Assembly: GCF_015832195.1 (NCBI RefSeq)
Contig: NC_052046.1
Coordinates: 17,166,161-17,230,160, forward strand
Direction: 5' to 3'
DNA: 64,000 nucleotides
Source of the DNA: Motacilla alba alba
Lineage: Eukaryota > Chordata > Aves > Passeriformes > Motacillidae
The notes under the pieces were generated by a model that did no database searches, had not been told where the DNA came from, and saw only the letters and a program-made list of their open reading frames with translations. A program made the translations under genes and the position numbers. Below, one piece after another: positions 62,343 through 64,000 of this stretch. Numbering within the stretch: the stretch's first letter is position 1; each line of letters begins with the position of its first letter.

Positions 62343-63235
62343 AAAGGCTGAAGGATTTGTGGATTGAGTGCACCCTCAGCACCAAGCTGAGGACATGATG
62401 CAGTGGACACGCTGGAGGGAAGGGATGCCATCCAAAGGGACCTGGACAGGCTTGAGAGGTGGGACCAGGCAAACCTCAGGGAACACAGCAAGGCCAAGCA
62501 AAAGCCTCCTAGATCATGGCAATTCCAGCACACCCAAAGGTTGGGCAGAGAAGTGATTGAGAGCAGCCCCGTGGGGAAGGACTTGGGGGTGGTGGCTGAT
62601 GAAGAACTCACCATGAGCCAGCAGTGAGTGCTCCCAGCCCAGAAAGCCATGGGAATCCTGGGCTGCATCCAAAGCAGCATTGGCCAGCACACTGAGAGAG
62701 GGGTTCTGCCTCTCTGCTCTGCTGAAACCCCACCTGGAGCACTGCATCCAGCTCTGGGGCTTCCAGCACAAGGAGTTGTTAAAACAGGTCCAGAGGAGGG
62801 CCAGGAGGTTGGTGAGAGGGCTGGAGCACCCCTGCTATGAGGATAGGCTGAGCAAGTTGGGGCTGTTCAGCCTGGAGAAGAGAGGATTGTGTGGGGACCT
62901 CACAGACACCTTCTGAAGGGGCCTACAGGGAAGCTGGAGAGGGATTCTCTGACAGGAACTGGAGTGCCAGGGCAAGGATGTATGGGTACACAGTGAAAGA
63001 AGGAGATTTAGGTTAAATATATGGAAGAAACTCTGCTGTGAGGATGATGATACACTGGAACAGGTTTCTCAGGAAAGCTGTGGATGCCTTACTTCTGGAA
63101 GTGTTCAAGACCAGTTTGGATGGGGGTCTGAGCAACCTGGTCTAGTCAAAGCTGTCCCTGCTGATGGCAGTGGGGTTGGGAATAAATGATCTTCAAGGTC
63201 CTTTCCAATCCAAACCACTCTATGATTCTATGGGA
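62343..63235 (+). mobile_element. CR1 LINE, 5'-truncated, with decayed ORF2 end
   Basis: About 890 bp of CR1 in plus orientation, antisense to SLC38A9. It covers the end of the reverse-transcriptase ORF and the complete 3' tail. Recognisable ORF2 pieces are [18 protein letters not shown] (about 62570-62627) and, in another frame, [17 protein letters not shown] and [18 protein letters not shown] (about 62720-62890). The frame changes and stop codons show it is dead. The 3' end carries GATCTTCAAGGTCCTTTCCA and TCTATGATTCTATGG, the diagnostic octamer-type CR1 terminus. The ORFs of up to 169 codons on the opposite strand are shadows of this element. Confidence 0.95.
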
Positions 63236-64000
63236 TGATGCCTGTAAGAAGACTACTGTGTCTAGCACGCCTACACGCACCTTTGATTTTAAGGTAGGCA
63301 GAGACACAAGTCACTGATACATATACATCAGAGCAAGGAGAATCCTCTTTCTTAGAATCAAGGATGCTTTTGCTCTCCTCCTGACTGCTGGAATACAACA
63401 CTCTCATTTCCTTTCAGATAAGTAAGCTCCCACTGTTCTGCTTATGTCTATTGGGAAACCTGGGAGAAAAATTTACACATTGTCTGTTTAAGCATTTAAG
63501 TTTGGAGAGGCTGAGCTGTTTCATCACTCAAGACTATGGGTTAGTAGGATACACTACAGGTACACAGCAAAGAGTTGTTAACAGAAAAATAGCACTACAG
63601 AGTAAAAAGCATGACACAAAAGAGATGAAAATCAAGTCTTCAGACAATAAAAGCTCCTTTGAAGATGAGTATGTAGTTTCTCATTATCATCCAGTTATAA
63701 TCCATGGTTTTTCAGAAAAAAATAGGATATTAACCGTGATGTTGCTTTTGGTAGAATTTGCCTTTGATTAGATAAAAAAATCTAGACTATAAATTCCAAA
63801 ACAGGAAAATAATATCTTGGTGCTTTACTATAACCAGTTTCAGATAAAAAAAAGGGGTAAAACCCAGAGAATGGAATTGATCTGAGCAATATAATCATAC
63901 ACAGGAAATAAAAACTATTTGGAAGCCCTGTAAACATGTGTGAGATCAAGCTATTTGCTTTAAGTTGCATGCGTACAGATTTCTATGTAGTCCATTTATT

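Larger units (their letters stand above)
58250..64000 (-). other. SLC38A9: SLC38A9 intron (partial)
   Basis: At least 5.7 kb of intron running off the right edge. I checked the minus strand for candidate donor sites and for the expected upstream protein segment and found no convincing exon. It holds a 14-bp inverted repeat (59116-59177) and a long CR1 copy (62343-63235). Confidence 0.75.

Noticed and set aside
62183..62692. 169-codon minus-strand ORF
   Set aside because: It is antisense to the CR1 ORF2 remnant. The coding remnants are on the plus strand.
1..64000. Endogenous retrovirus, CRISPR array, tRNA or rRNA
   Set aside because: I saw no LTR pair, gag/pol-like reading frame, regularly spaced direct repeats, or RNA-gene signature. 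The only mobile DNA supported is CR1.

Overview
The window is vertebrate nuclear DNA and almost certainly from a bird. Two genes are recognised by their exons, both have canonical splice sites and large introns, the promoter is a CpG island, and the dispersed repeats are CR1 LINE fragments with the typical avian CR1 3' end. I cannot name the species. There is no bacterial, plasmid or phage content, and I see no CRISPR array, rRNA or tRNA.

PLPP1 (lipid phosphate phosphatase 1, formerly PPAP2A), minus strand, about 1-33,100. The promoter and first coding exon lie at about 32.9-33.2 kb. Two alternative second exons follow at 16.7 kb (here 2b) and 4.4 kb (here 2a). Exon 3, which carries the first catalytic motif, is at 0.75-1.03 kb. 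The remaining exons lie off the left edge. Exons 2a (152 nt) and 2b (155 nt) are homologous and share splice phases. Either one alone keeps the reading frame; using both or neither breaks it, so they form a mutually exclusive pair.

Intergenic region, about 33.4-55.1 kb. No recognisable gene is present. It holds a trinucleotide microsatellite, a CR1 fragment just upstream of the PLPP1 promoter, long A/T tracts and an 18-copy (GAAAAA) array. A 121-codon minus-strand ORF with a hydrophobic segment sits at its right end.

SLC38A9 (lysosomal arginine sensor/transporter of the mTORC1 pathway), minus strand, about 55.5 kb to beyond 64 kb. Only the last two coding exons are visible (58160-58249 and 56141-56306). 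They encode the C-terminal membrane segments and the stop codon. The preceding exons lie off the right edge, so the intron there is at least 5.7 kb. It contains a long decayed CR1 copy.

The two genes are in tandem in the order SLC38A9 then PLPP1, the same neighbourhood as human 5q11.2. PLPP1 acts on lipid phosphates at the cell surface and SLC38A9 acts at the lysosome, so their adjacency looks like conserved synteny rather than a functional unit. No clearly novel system was found. The observations most worth checking are the frame-locked alternative exons of PLPP1, the orphan ORF beside the SLC38A9 3' end, a 28-bp GC-rich tandem repeat in the PLPP1 promoter, and several perfect inverted repeats.
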